From assembly GCA_963969495.1 (NCBI GenBank), contig OZ018324.1, forward strand, positions 161,999,495 to 162,063,494: a stretch of DNA of 64,000 nt, in the 5' to 3' direction. The stretch is from Ceratothoa steindachneri (Eukaryota; Arthropoda; Malacostraca; Isopoda; Cymothoidae). A model generated the notes under the pieces. The model was given only the letters and a program-made list of their open reading frames with translations, did not search any database and was not told where the DNA came from. A program made the position numbers and the translations under genes. Each line of letters opens with the position of its first letter. Position 1 is the stretch's first letter. This document shows positions 24,001 to 35,400 of this stretch, one piece after another.

Positions 24001-24290
24001 ATCCAGAATCTGATTCCTTAGACATAATTGGCCTCTATTTTGAGCTAGAATGAGCCTTGACATGCCGACTCACCGTACCTGGATTCTTTATCGTTGCGTT
24101 TTAATTCATAAATGATGGAACCGACGTAGCTACCTCATATGTGCACTCGGCGCTGTAAAGCGAGTCGGAAATCTCGTACACTCCTCACCTAATACCTATC
24201 TCAGCTATCAAGCTTTCGGCCCTAGCAGCAGTTAGGGACCTAACATTATAGCCAGCCACTCGCCTAGGTTCAAATAAGAGTCGGGAAATT
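21100..24290 (-). mobile_element. I-type LINE, copy 3, 3'-truncated and rearranged
   Basis: Reading leftward, three blocks align with copy 1. ORF1 sequence with a first zinc-knuckle trace NFGHTYRIC and a relic of the third knuckle lies at about 22730-22530. The ORF1 region near 22770-23110 also matches the copy at 27475-27800, sharing GCACCGACTC and CGAGAAACGG. The ORF2 linker (LAEYETAIREKRYAC, about 21200-21150) matches copy 1 near 5830-5880. Sequence between about 21205 and 21660 does not align and may be inserted or rearranged. RT, RNase H and tail are absent. The 5' edge is judged from the drop in G+C near 24.3 kb only. Everything is frame-broken. Confidence 0.65.
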
Positions 24291-24299
24291 CACCCAACT

Positions 24300-25095
24300 A
24301 CCAGATCCTCTTTCCAAAGCCAAATAAAAAGTCAGGATATGTAAAGGATGGTATATAATAAAGAAAGATATGGATAGTAGGATCAACTAAGAAGTAGCAT
24401 AGGTAAACACATATTATTCCCATACCCCGGCACTTGGAGCAGGAGTGCGTATCCTTCCTCCATATTTCAGTTGCAGCAAGGGGCGTTGCCCTCACTATAC
24501 CATCCACTCCCTTGCGGGTAAGAAAGTTAATAAGGAGAGATATGAAAGGAAAGCGGTGAAGGTAAACAGAATGAAAATAGTGGAAGATATAAAGCCGCAG
24601 GTACTACTGACAGTGGTCATGGAAGATACACAATTACTGGCACCTTTGCCGGGAGGACGGGCATTACACGATATCTAATCAAAGTGGAATATTAAAGATA
24701 CGAAAGGAAGAAAATGAAATCAGTATGTTGGAATGAACGAGGATGGGTGGCTGAATCATTCTAAACAAATAGATAATAGAAGGATAAATTGTTTGACTAC
24801 AATAATCGAAAAAGTTGAACTTTTTCAATACATTGCAAATATTAGATTTGGGAAAATATAAACGAAGATTAAATTTCACAGAAGCAGAAGAGATTGCACC
24901 AGGGATAGAGATAAATCTCCCATCCCCTTTTGTCTCCCATTGCAAAGAGCAAAGTCGAATATTCCAAAGGAAAATTTAAATGGAAAAATGTTTCTTCAGG
25001 CAAAACTCTCTTTAGTCTGCGTTGAAATGCCATTAATTCAAACGAGATGCCCAGATAGTGGCTAAGTCTTCTTTGATGATAGTAGGGTAATCATG
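24300..25095. other. Intergenic spacer between two I-type LINE copies
   Basis: AT-rich, no gene. 24580-24600 is almost identical (20 of 21 bases, GTGGAAGATATA then AGCCGCAG) to 54552-54572, hinting at a low-copy dispersed repeat. Confidence 0.4.
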
Positions 25096-25689
25096 GCTAT
25101 TTTATATTTTTTTTATATCTCAATCTAGCGACTGTCACCAAGGGCATTAGTCACCGTAGATTAATTAAAATTTTACACAAAAGAAAATAAAATAAAAAAA
25201 CAAGCAAAAAATTCAAAAAATAAGAAACACAACAAGGGCAAGAAGAAGAAGGAACCACGCTCCGGCGTCGGTAGGAGGCGGACCTCCCATTGCGGCTCAA
25301 GATTATGCGACCAATAGCGGGGCATTTGCGCAACTATCACACAAACTGGGACATTGAGCAAGAAAATGTTAAATAGTCTGGGTGGCAACGCATTTGTCGC
25401 AGTAAGGTGCAGAGAAGCGTTTCATCAAATTGGGAGCGTCCGGAGAGTGTGCCCAATTTGAAGACGAAAGGAAGCGACCTGAAGGCGTTGCGGCCTTAAG
25501 GGGCCATGGGAACAGTCGCTGCGAAATGGAACGTAACTTTAAGTTCCCTCGGCTTTCTTCTATTTTCTTTGCCTGGCAGCCCGGTCGGTTCTGACTGCTG
25601 TTGGTGTGAGGAAAACCAAAACGTTGGTCTGGTCGCCCAGACCTTGCAGTTTCAGTGAGAGCTGTTGGCAGCTGGCTAATACGAAATTA

Positions 25690-26495
25690 AAAGCACATAA
25701 TGCACTGTACACGGCGTAGAGCAAACTGCCTATGTTCCGGATCGACAAGTAGGTTCTCAAATAGGGACCTCCCGCAATGCACGCTTGACTGCGGATGCGT
25801 AAAACTCGCATCTAACGTCGTGAAGTGGAACTTTCGGAAGCCGCTATGTGCGGAAGACAGTTGGCCGGCGCTGTCCAGGAAAAAGGCAATTTTTCCATCA
25901 ACTTGCACACGCATCAGGTTAGAGAGATTAAGCGGAAACCAGCCGGGATAGAATGATCTCTCCCGGGTTTGCGAAAAGCGGTCAGACTTACCATTCGGTA
26001 GGAATCTGAGAGTATATCGTTTGGCAGATCCTGTTGAACAGTTATAACAGAAATGCCATCCCTACAATATACAATACAATACAATACAATACAATATGCA
26101 TACAATATCCAACTTCATCGGTCTATGGGCGGTGCCCTCGCATTAAGCGAGAGCGGAACGCAACTCACTTAAGATAAACCTAACATTGAAGGGTTCACCG
26201 CCTGTGGAGGAAAGGTCGAATTGGTGCCCCTCCGGGAAATCATGACGTACATTGAATGTTAGTGGAGCAGCGATTTGGCTAGATAATGTAGAGAAAGCGG
26301 TCTCAGAGGACTTCGGCATGGACGTGGGTTCCGAGAATACAGTCCCATTCTCCTCGAAAAGATGAAAGGGATACTGTGAGAACTTGTCCACGATCCTATT
26401 TTCTTACTCTGAAACTTCTGCAAGAGGAGTCTTCCCGTTAAGTAAAGACACGTATCTCCGCCAAGAGAAGCAAAAGGCGTGCTTTGAAACATACT
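25690..26495 (-). pseudogene. RT relic of I-type LINE copy 2
   Basis: Minus-strand blocks correspond one by one to copy 1. They are GRLLLQKFQSKKIGSWTSSH-type linker (about 26460-26400), a SEPTSMPKSSETAF segment, TAFRKPGRDHSIPAGFR (about 25990-25940) and AFFLDSAGQLSSAHSGFRKF (about 25893-25835). A (AATAC)n array sits in the middle at 26063-26097. The xxDD segment is absent here too. Stops and frame changes throughout. Confidence 0.75.
26063..26097. repeat. (AATAC)n pentanucleotide array inside LINE copy 2
   Basis: Seven units of TACAA/AATAC in a row, splitting the RT relic. Confidence 0.93.
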
Positions 26496-26746
26496 GGAAC
26501 CTAACCTTAGCTCAAGAAAATTCCCTCAATGTGATATATTCTTGCAGCACTTATATCGCATGTAGGCATATCGCATCTGTCTGAGGGCCATCTTACACTC
26601 AGCCCACCACAAAGAAAGCGGATGGAATGGAAAATAATCAGGAGTTTTAAGAATAGTAGTCAGGCCCACGGTGATGAGGTTAACGGACAAGAACTCAACG
26701 GCCTCATCTAACGACTTAAACTCATCGACTGTGATAGATAAATCAG

Positions 26747-26965
26747 TTATTTGCTAAAATGATAACTACCGCGCATGCTCCAAGCACCACGAAGGTGTGT
26801 TTTTAAGCGATAGTGGCTCAGAAAATGATAATTGAATGGAAAGTTGCCACTCACATGAAGAGCATAAACCACCTCACATCTAAAATTAGATTGTGCATCC
26901 GGAAAGCACAGAGGCAGATCGAGGTAGTAAAATGAAGCGGTTTTCTCAATAATGCATAAACTCAT
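26747..26965 (-). pseudogene. Endonuclease relic of I-type LINE copy 2
   Basis: A short open frame with LDLPLCFPDAQSNF and FPFNYHFLSHYRLKTHLRGA, aligning with copy 1 residues LDLSLCSSDAQPDF and FQFKYHFQGNCRLRAHLGGA (5512-5645). This is the C-terminal part of the endonuclease. The GDFNAH-type motif is not visible upstream. Confidence 0.75.
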
Positions 26966-28185
26966 CTACATTTTGGACACCCAGTTATAGCTCGTCGATC
27001 AGATAGGCTAGGACATCACTCCTGTGTTCTACTGTAAAAAAGTGGCTAATGGACGAGCGGTAGGGAAAGAGCTTCCGCAGCTCCTTTCAGTTGGCCCTGA
27101 GTCCATGGCCATGATTGCAGGCCTAAAGGGGTCAGGAGCAGAGGCTGCCTTTTAAAAAATTGAGGTATAAAGCTTCCCAAGTATCACTAAGCGCATCAGG
27201 ACCAAATCCTTAGCCTCACCAAAGAAGAGACGATGCTCAGCCTGAAAGGCCAGAATTTCTTTTTCCAGAAAATACGCATAACATTGTTTAGAGAAAGCAT
27301 GGTGTAGCATTCTGTAATTGTCACACATGGCCATGCACGATAAAGATTGATAGTGACGGACTTGGATAAACTTACACAGATTTAGGTAAACTCGATTTTT
27401 CATATCTACAGGAGTGATTCCTCTGGCCAAATTAGTGTCAGTAGTAGCACCTTTGCAACGAGGGCACGAATGCCTTTATGCAGTAGCGATATAAAGCGGC
27501 ACGCACCGACTCAATGAGCCTGTGGGGATTTAATGTAAAGAAGAGTGTACTTGTGGGTATCAAGGTCTCTCTCACGGTTTTCTCATCAAAGCGCTCACTT
27601 GTCTACCAGGGTATAGGTGATGGCTTCTCAGGAGTAGTCCATGAGTTTCCTTCCATAAACCAGTCATTTTACGAAGTTACTGGTAGAGTGCTGTGTCACA
27701 CCAACCAGCGAGCCTTTGAATGCAAGAAGAGCCCTAATCATGGCCGGCTCGGAAGTACCCGATGCTCCTGTCCGAGAAACGGGTCAACCTATGGCTCTCT
27801 ACTATTCAAACTGGCTAATACTCTCCTCTGATGGAAGATGAAGCCTTTGGCTAAAATACTGCACTCTGTGGAGTGAATAACTAGAAAGCGTTTGAGGAAA
27901 GTGGGTTCCAAAACGCTCAGTAGTCTTTTAATGAGGATCCTTGACGTAATCGTTGTTCCTCTTAGCGCACTTTGGACTTCAGTCTTTATTTGAGCTTTGC
28001 CGCCCGAGGACGCCTCTGGGCCGGACGTGCCGAACTTTGTCTGGTCGGTTTCAGAAGTGGCAGTGGATTCGTCCGTCCTTGAATACCCCGCGGAAGGAAA
28101 TGAACTCTTTTTAGATTTCTTTATCTTACCTTAGTTATTTGGAGAGGAAGGTGGGTAACGTACCCATTTCTCTCCACCCTCTAAA

Positions 28186-28787
28186 GTGGCCCCAAGGCTG
28201 GAGAGACCAGCCTCATCCAAATCATTCTCTGATATGAGGAAGAACTTGGCTGTCAACGGGGCACCAGTCGCTGGAGTAGGTCTGAGGGGCACGTGCAGTC
28301 TGAGGAGGAGCTTGCACAGGGGCGGAGTTGGGTTCGGTGTCGTTTCACCCTTGTCTCCATCTCAGGAGAAGCCTCCAACTGGCCAACCCCCACAATGTGT
28401 CAGGTATCCTGACCGAGGAATCAAAGCGTTTATGAACGTCACTGGGACCGGCATGCTGACCTGCGGTAAGAAGAGAAGGAGATCTGGCATGCCGGCACCA
28501 ATTAACGTTACAAGCTTCAGAGCCACGAAGTGACTTGGAAATACCCAGGGGATGACGATGTCTCCCTCTCCTCTAGAGGAGTTGAGGTGGTTCATCTGCC
28601 ACCATCGGAAAGGCATTGGGGAAGGAGGAGAATCTAGGCAGCACGTTCTTTGCCTCGCCGTATTTTTGACGAGTCCCTGAGAAAGCAAAGGGGGACCTAA
28701 AGAAAGTGGAGAGTCGCTTGGAGGTAACACTCCCAAACTCGTCACGATTTGAGAAAGAGAAGCGACCTGTGTTATGTTATTAACCAA
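28186..28787 (-). pseudogene. ORF1 5' region of I-type LINE copy 2
   Basis: A minus-strand open frame at 28362-28787 (141 codons), rich in Pro, Ser and Leu, occupies the place of copy 1's ORF1 N-terminal half. The zinc knuckle region lies about 1 kb further left. Sequence similarity to copy 1 is weak here, so assignment rests on position and composition. Confidence 0.45.
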
Positions 28788-28799
28788 GGGATGATTTTG

Positions 28800-30110
28800 T
28801 TTTTACTTTACCCTCTGTTAAATCTTGAGATTATTTCCACTTTATAGATTTAATCCGGTAGCCCCAAAAGACGGCACGACTGCGAAAAAAATATGTAAAA
28901 TTCAAAATTTCTAAATGAAACTAAATAATAAACTTTAAATAATAAACTAAAATCCCAACAACTACTGCAAATAAAGTAAACATTTATGAGGCACAATTAC
29001 GTGCTCCAGAGGAGGACATCTACCCCATGCTGGCATGCGCTCGACCTTCAATTTGGAAAACATTCAAATTGTATTGAGTAAGTGGCCCACCTCCTTCCAA
29101 AATTCTATTACACTACAACCTGGTGCGCAGAAACCAGCTTCCAGCAATAATGCCAAGGGGTAGCCAGCAAGCTTTCGACCAGAAAAGAAGAAATTTTGTA
29201 TGTTTATTTGGATCTTATTCTTCTTTCAACAGACCCATTAGGATTCCTTTACACTAGGTATAATTGATATTAAAATAGAAAATATTTATTACACTTAAAC
29301 ATTTGAATGCTTAGGAATAATTTCTTCCTTTTTTCGCAGAAAGAGTCGTTAACCTTTGGAGCCCTCTTCCCGCAGAGGGAATTTACAGCAACTTAAGAAA
29401 TATTTAAAAAAAACCATTAAGGACCATTTGAAAATGGTGTATGTAAATTTGATGAAGTTTTGATAGGATTTGTTGAATATAACTTCTTAAACTGTTGTAG
29501 AAATGCCATTTCGTGCACATTCATGCAATTTCGAAAGTGTCGGACGTCACGTTCTATCGCCACGTACTTTTTATAGTTCCCTCTCCACAGGGGGTTCAAG
29601 GTTGATCTTTCAAATCCTGCTTCCTTTTCCATATTTACTTGGTCCCGGTGGTTCTGAATGCAACCTCACTACTCCAATAACAAGATCTGATCAAATTGTT
29701 TTTTTTATCCCACACGTGGTATGTAAGATATTTGTAGAATAATATCTTCTATGCTTTCCTTGCTTTTTCTTATTTGTTCTATTCTCTATCCTCTATCTTT
29801 CACTCTTGAGTGATACCATGTTTAGATTAGCTTATTATATCCGTAAGAATCCATCCAGGCTTTAATCTTTCGATTTCTCCCTCAAAAAAGTGACGGATTT
29901 TGCCATTAAAATTCAAGTGACGGGACGCGCCTTTGGGAACACTTTTCGTCTCAAACACATCTTCTCTCATGTTCGCGGAGGATGGATAGTCAGTCTAAGC
30001 TCATCGCGCTTTTATTTAGTCTCTCAAAACTTTCAAACTTTCAACTCAAAATCCACTCCTAAGAAAAATGCCCTCTGGCTTCGGTCCAGTAAAATGGTGA
30101 AATCTAACTT
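28800..30110. other. Intergenic with a possible LINE C-terminal scrap
   Basis: Around 29336-29390 the + strand reads FAERVVNLWSPLPAEG, which resembles the RVVNxWNSLP motif at the C terminus of CR1-like LINEs (compare WNGLPNRVVES near 53668). Nothing else is conserved, so this is a low-confidence relic. The rest shows no gene. Confidence 0.35.
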
Positions 30111-30610
30111 GCGAAAACAACAACAATAATTATAATAACAACAACAATTCAAATAAAAAAAATAATAGTAATAACAACACCAATGCTAAGAACTACAATA
30201 ATAGTAAATAAACAACAATAATAGTTATAACAACAACAATTATAATGACAATAATAGGAATAACTACAACAATTCTAATAACAACGACAATAGTAATAAT
30301 AACAGAAAAACGCGACATTAATAACAACTAATAATAATAATAACAACAACAATTATAATAAAAGCAATAATAGTAATAACAACAATACTAAAAACACCAA
30401 TAATAGTACCGACAACAACACTTAAAATAACTAAAATAATAGTAACAACATCAAAACTAATAACAACAATAATAGTAATAAAAACAGTAATACTAATAAG
30501 AAGCATACTAGTAATAACAACAATTATAATAACAACAATAGGAGTAATAACAACAGCAACACTAATAGTAATAATAATTCTAATACCAACATAATAGTAA
30601 TAATATTTAC
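30110..30610. repeat. AAY (AAC/AAT) trinucleotide tract, degenerate
   Basis: About 500 bp made almost entirely of AAC, AAT and AGT triplets (AACAACAACAATTATAATAA and variants). Open frames crossing it are artefacts of the triplet composition. It ends where the rosa-type mariner begins. Confidence 0.9.
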
Positions 30611-30624
30611 ATTAGAGCCATGTA

Positions 30625-31572
30625 TAGGGTGTTCCATTAAGACGGATCGAAGTTAGCAGTAAATAAAACAGTGTTGTTGGTGAAAATTTATTGATTTCAT
30701 TATTTGATCATGTTAGTTGAGTCATGGCAATTATGTGTGAAAAATAATATCGTCTAAGTGTCCGCCAAGGCTTCAGTGGCACACCTCCACTCGATGGTCA
30801 AAACTTTTGATGACGTCTCTGCATAGTTGCTCCTCGACCTCACCAATATGCCTTATTATCTCATCCTTTAGCTGTTGAATTGTTGTGGCTTGTTGGCATA
30901 GACCTTACTTTTGAGATGATCCCAAAGAAAGAAATCTAAAGGCATCAAGTCACACGATTGTGCTGGCCAATTGACCTCGCTGTTTTTATAGATGATGTGA
31001 CCTGGGAACTTCTCATTCAATAAAGTCATTGTTGCATTGGCTGTGTGGCATGTGGCACCATCCTGTTGAAACCACAAATCTTCGACATCCATAGAATTCA
31101 ATTCAGGCCATCAAAGGTTGGTTATCATGGCACGGAATTGCTCACCTGTCACCGTAACAGAATTCCCGGCATCATTTTCGAAGAAATACGGCCCAATGAT
31201 TCCGCTGGCTAAAAATGCAGTGGCTTTTCAACAATCTTTCTGAAATTTTCATCAGCCCAAATGCGACAATTCTGCTTATTAACGAATCCACCAAGATGAA
31301 AATGGGCTTCATCACTAAAGATGATTTTGGCGAAAAATCATCATCGGCTTGTCTTTGCTCATGCACCCAATTGAAGAATGTAAGGCGCTTCAAATGGTCA
31401 ACAGTCTTCAGTTCTTGTGTCAATTGAATTTTGTAAGCGTGTAGAGAAAAATCTTTTGTCAAAATTCGATGTAAAGACTGAAGTTGTTAAATCTGAAAGA
31501 AAAAGAAAAAAATCCTTAGACGCTTAAACTTAATTTGCATTTAAAATCGGTCCAAGTTATTGGAACACCCTT
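30625..31572 (-). mobile_element. Rosa-type (DD41D) mariner, internally deleted
   Basis: The ends read TAGGGTGTTCCATTAAGAC at 30625 and, on the other strand from 31572, AAGGGTGTTCCAATAACTTG, with TA at 30623-30624 and 31573-31574. The length of 948 bp against ~1.25 kb for the relative at 12.8 kb, and the missing N-terminal HTH, show an internal deletion. It lies between the AAY tract and the hAT relic and seems to have landed in, or at the edge of, the hAT copy. Confidence 0.85.
30880..31480 (-). pseudogene. Rosa-type mariner transposase, N-terminus deleted
   Basis: Reading leftward, HRILTKDFSLHAYKIQLTQ opens near 31465, so only the last few residues before the catalytic domain remain of the DNA-binding part. 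IFSDEAHFHL (about 31310) gives the first Asp. LWFQQDGATCHTANATM (about 31070-31020) gives the second. NWPAQSCDLMPLDFFLW (about 30975-30925) gives the third. I count 41 residues between the second Asp and that of PLD, which defines the DD41D or rosa group, unlike DD34D of Mos-type mariners. Frame changes occur between the first and second motifs. All three acidic residues survive. Confidence 0.82.
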
Positions 31573-31574
31573 TA

Positions 31575-32405
31575 TAATGAAGAAAAGTATTCTTATAGAG
31601 GTCCATGCAGAGATGTGTTTCCTTGTAAAGACGAACATTTTCGGCCTTGGAGAGCCTTGCCGATATATCATCCATGAGAGGGAAAATGTAGCTCCCTTCC
31701 AACATCTGATTGAGGTCGTTGGTGAAGAACCACTTGCAGAGAAGCTGCAACAAGAGATCAAGGAACACTTGTCAAGCCTCCAAGAAGATTTCAGACACTA
31801 TTTTCATGAGATTGATGCAAATAAGAATGTATAGCTGAAACTTGCCCGTAATCCTTTCCGATGCACTGTGGACGATATTCCTGAAGACATACAAGAGGAA
31901 TTCTTGGAGCTTATCCACAACAGTGCAGCCAAAGAGGAGTTCCAGGGACAACAACAATTCAACAGCTCTAATTGCTGGGCCAAAATGCTTTCCGCTTTCT
32001 CCAAAACCAGCGAATTCTCCCTGAAGGTTCTCATTTCTTTCTCATTGACTTACCTCTGTGAAAGTGGTTTCTCGACTCTCTTGGTAATCAAATCAAAGGC
32101 CAGAAACAGATTGGATGCTGAATCCGACATGCGATGTGCCCTGAGCCACACAAACCCGCGCATTGATTTGCTTGTATCAAAAAAGCAAGTACATCCTTCT
32201 CATGATTAAATCAATGCTTGTTAATAAAAATTAATACACATTATTTGTCTGTTGTTATTGATCTCTCTAGCCTTTGAATAATCTTTAAAATGTATCTGAG
32301 CTATTAGAAATTAATACATTTTCAGAAGGCTTATATAGGTGAAGGTCATGGTAGATTCTGTACTACTGAAAGGGGTCACGTATTGGAAAAGTTTGAGAAC
32401 CGCTG
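31575..32405 (+). mobile_element. hAT element, 3' half with terminal inverted repeat
   Basis: Coding sequence for the C-terminal half of a hAT transposase ends at 32209. About 180 bp further on is AAAAGTTTGAGAACCGCTG (32387-32405), the complement of the CAGCGGTTCTCAAACTTTT end typical of many hAT elements. The 5' half is missing and the left edge abuts the mariner. Confidence 0.85.
31595..32209 (+). pseudogene. hAT transposase C-terminal part (ZBED5/ZBED-like)
   Basis: One frame from about 31595 to the stop at 32207-32209 is interrupted once, by TAG at 31832-31834 where relatives usually have Trp. Visible are LQQEIKEHLSSLQEDFRHYF, then LARNPFRCTVDDIPEDIQEE, and the dimerisation region TYLCESGFSTLLVIKSKARN followed by RIDLLVSKKQ near the end. 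These are known landmarks of domesticated and transposon-borne ZBED5/FAM200-like hAT proteins. In an active element this part mediates dimerisation and contributes a catalytic Glu. With the BED finger and the N-terminal catalytic half absent it cannot transpose. Confidence 0.85.
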
Positions 32406-35400
32406 ATCTATAATATTGTTTTCGGGTAGCTTCCTGGACTTTGTAGTTGATTTTCGGTTGTAGTTCGGTAAAAGTATCTTACACACCGTCTTGAAGTTTA
32501 ATTGCGACATTGAGTAAGTGCACCTTTTTTAACTGACTCTCCTAGGGTTTGATTAGGTTGGTTTCCACCAGATTTTGGATGTCGTTCTATAGGATAATTA
32601 ATTGGACCCTCAATACCACATAAATCTTGATTATAATTGTTTGTCGGTTAAGGCCTGCCGAGACCGAGATAGAGAAGTATAGATAAAACAGTGCAGTGCG
32701 AAGCAAAATTTAGTAATTTTCTTCTGATATCTTGGCGTAATGCGCGTGAGTAATTGCTAGGTAATTAATTTTCATGGTTTGCGGTACCTTAAGTTGCTTT
32801 CTGCATTGATGTAAGGCATCAGATCGAAGCACACCACCCATTGGAGTAGAAACCATCGTACTAATCATGTCTTGAAACGAACTCCATTAAAAGAGAAACA
32901 TTATATAGTTTTGAGGGGACATTGTATCTTAATTTTCCCTTCATCACCCAACACACCTGAGCATCGATAAAATGATAAAAAACATACATCTTTGAACCTA
33001 CCCTGTAAAAAAGTACGAAGGAAAATTCTCATGGTTGTAGATTAAATGATTTAGCCACTAATTCTGGACTGCCATGCAAAGAGAATCTTACAGCTCAATC
33101 TTTTCTATAAAATATGCCCTTCATGTTTGTCTTTCATCGACAAAAGGCAGACTTTCTTCAAATTGAAAACTCCAAAGGCCCTAAAATTACCCATTTCCCT
33201 GATCAAAGATTAATTCCAAGAATTTTTTTTCGGGGAGGAAGATGCTTCATATTACCTCAACTCGGATGAGAGTAATAGACAGCAAAAGATTAATGGACGC
33301 CCTAGCAAGTCATTTCTTTAATGAAACAGCTTCGTCTTCTCCTTTGAAAGTAGGTAAAAATAAAAAATCATTTCGTTCGGTTCTTTATACATATTGCGGG
33401 ATTAATAATCACGTATTTTAATGACTAAAAATCTCCTCAATTTGTCGAGGGGGGGTCACAAGATTTGCTATTCTTTTTCACACCCATACCTACCCTGTTA
33501 TATTTTCTTCTGCTGAATTCAGTTGGGGGCAAAGTTTAGCCACTTAATTCTTAGTTTTCATATAAAGCTTAGCAGCGCTACTCCCATTTAAACTATCTCC
33601 ACCTCCATCAGGACTTTTCCTATCCTCTTTACAATGAGTTCTATTACTGCTATTAGGCAACAAACGTTTTACTGGGAGTTCTTCGACACGAGACCTGCGA
33701 CTGGGTGAATGAAAGGACGTTGGGATTTTGGGTTCATCAAATAATATTAAATACCAATTGAATATTATGAGTAACACATTCAAATATATCTGCATGTAAA
33801 CGATTGAATATTGGGTTAATGAGATATTCGAATTTAAATAAATACAAGCCATTGAATAGGATGCGACTGCGATGGAATAGGAATTTGTCACTTACACAGA
33901 CCCGAGGCTGACTCGGATATTGATCAGCCCTGTGCTTTTTCAGAGAGTGTGAAGAAGGTAGGCATGAATTCAATGCCTTTTTGTTTCCCTAACAGCTCCA
34001 AGTCTGCCGAAAACAGCTTTATCCGTATGTGTGACTCATGGTCACTTGTATCAGCTGACTCAGACTGAATTTTCGCCTTTAATTACAGATAGATTTCATG
34101 CGTACGCGTATGCATTGCTCCCAAAAAGGATCAATCCGGAAGAAAATTAAGATATATAAAAGGGGCAAATAAATAAATTGGTTAAAATGAAAAAGTGAAG
34201 AGCTTTATTAAGTGCAAGAGTAAACTTCTAATCCACATTGGCTGGAGGGTGAGCTTCTGCTATATCCTTGATTCTTAAATGCCGAGACTAAGGAGAGGTG
34301 AGAGGGGTAGGGCTTGCTGCTTCTATTGCAGAATCTAGATTGGGAAAAAACAAGAAAACCATCACTTGTCGAAAATGAATATCAAATCTCAGACACTTTA
34401 TAATTATCACTAATATTATGTACTTAAATTTTATATACAACCCTATCTCAAACGTTTAATGGGGCAAGAGAAATGTGTGGGAGATATGGAGATTAATGAG
34501 TCATGACTGTAAAAATGTACCGCTTCATTAATGATTACTTTCTTTTAGGGGGAAGGTATACTTGTTGCATTGCAATGAACGCAATGCCCACCTTCAAATA
34601 AAATTCCATTTAGATTCCATTTAGATTCCATTGAGAGGATTAATTCGATTCTGCTGACAAACTCTTCGCCGACTAATCCCTTTTTAGTGTAATATCTCAA
34701 TTTTTCTTTCTGGTATCAGTTATTGTAGAGCTTCTAATGAATACCGGTCACAAATAAGCTAAGTGCTGATATGATTCATAGGACGAAAACTGGAGCTACT
34801 ATTGTTCAAATGTGTCAATTTGAAAATATCCCTATTAAATTAGGCGAGCTTAACCTAATTTTCTTATATGAAAATTACGTTAAATCCAATTATTTTAACC
34901 GGATGTTGTTTTTTTCAAATTTGATCCTTTGAGCAGTATGTGTTGTAACTTTGTTATCAATAATTCGAAAAGTTGTCAGGCGAGAGTCAACTAATAACTC
35001 CGACAAATAGAAAGCATACCGAAAAAAAAAAAACATAGGATATGTTCATACAATTGTGAGCCATTCCCTAAATTTCCTACCCATTAACACTAATGACCTG
35101 CAGAAGCTATTGAGGAAGTTATGGATCACTATGGATAACCCATAAATCACCTAGGCCGCTAAATCAATGCCAAATCGACTGCGGATGGCGATTAAACAAA
35201 AGAACTGACCTTTGTGTATACTAAATGTGATAAAATAATTTCCATAAATGATAAGTCAAGTTTTTGTGTATTAATAACCTATATATTTCCATAGCGGTCA
35301 CTTTAGAGTCTTATTGGAACAAAGGTAAGGCTAATCTACAAAAGATGAATGGATGCATATGAGACTTCTTATAATATTTTTAGTCACAAGAATTTATATT

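Larger units (their letters stand above)
25108..28800 (-). mobile_element. I-type LINE, copy 2, internally deleted, inverted relative to copy 1
   Basis: The left edge is the 3' end. A T-run on the + strand at 25111-25118 is followed by GCGACTGTCACC and ATTAGTCACCGTA, matching the complement of copy 1's last ~60 bases (8630-8690). Reading leftward from 28.8 kb come an ORF1-like Pro/Ser-rich region, the last knuckle region (QCYAYFLEKEILAF near 27285-27245), endonuclease (YYLDLPLCFPDAQ near 26915), RT blocks and the Cys/His tail. RNase H is missing: RT-side sequence passes directly into the segment before the tail. The element is 3.7 kb against 6.17 kb in copy 1. No target duplication was found, so the 5' end is probably lost. 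Confidence 0.82.

Noticed and set aside
30318..30506. Hydrophobic Ile/Val-rich minus-strand frame resembling a membrane protein
   Set aside because: Direct translation of the AAY trinucleotide tract.
30110..30610. Possible CRISPR-like or regulatory repeat array
   Set aside because: The units are triplets without spacers, in a eukaryotic context. It is a degenerate microsatellite.
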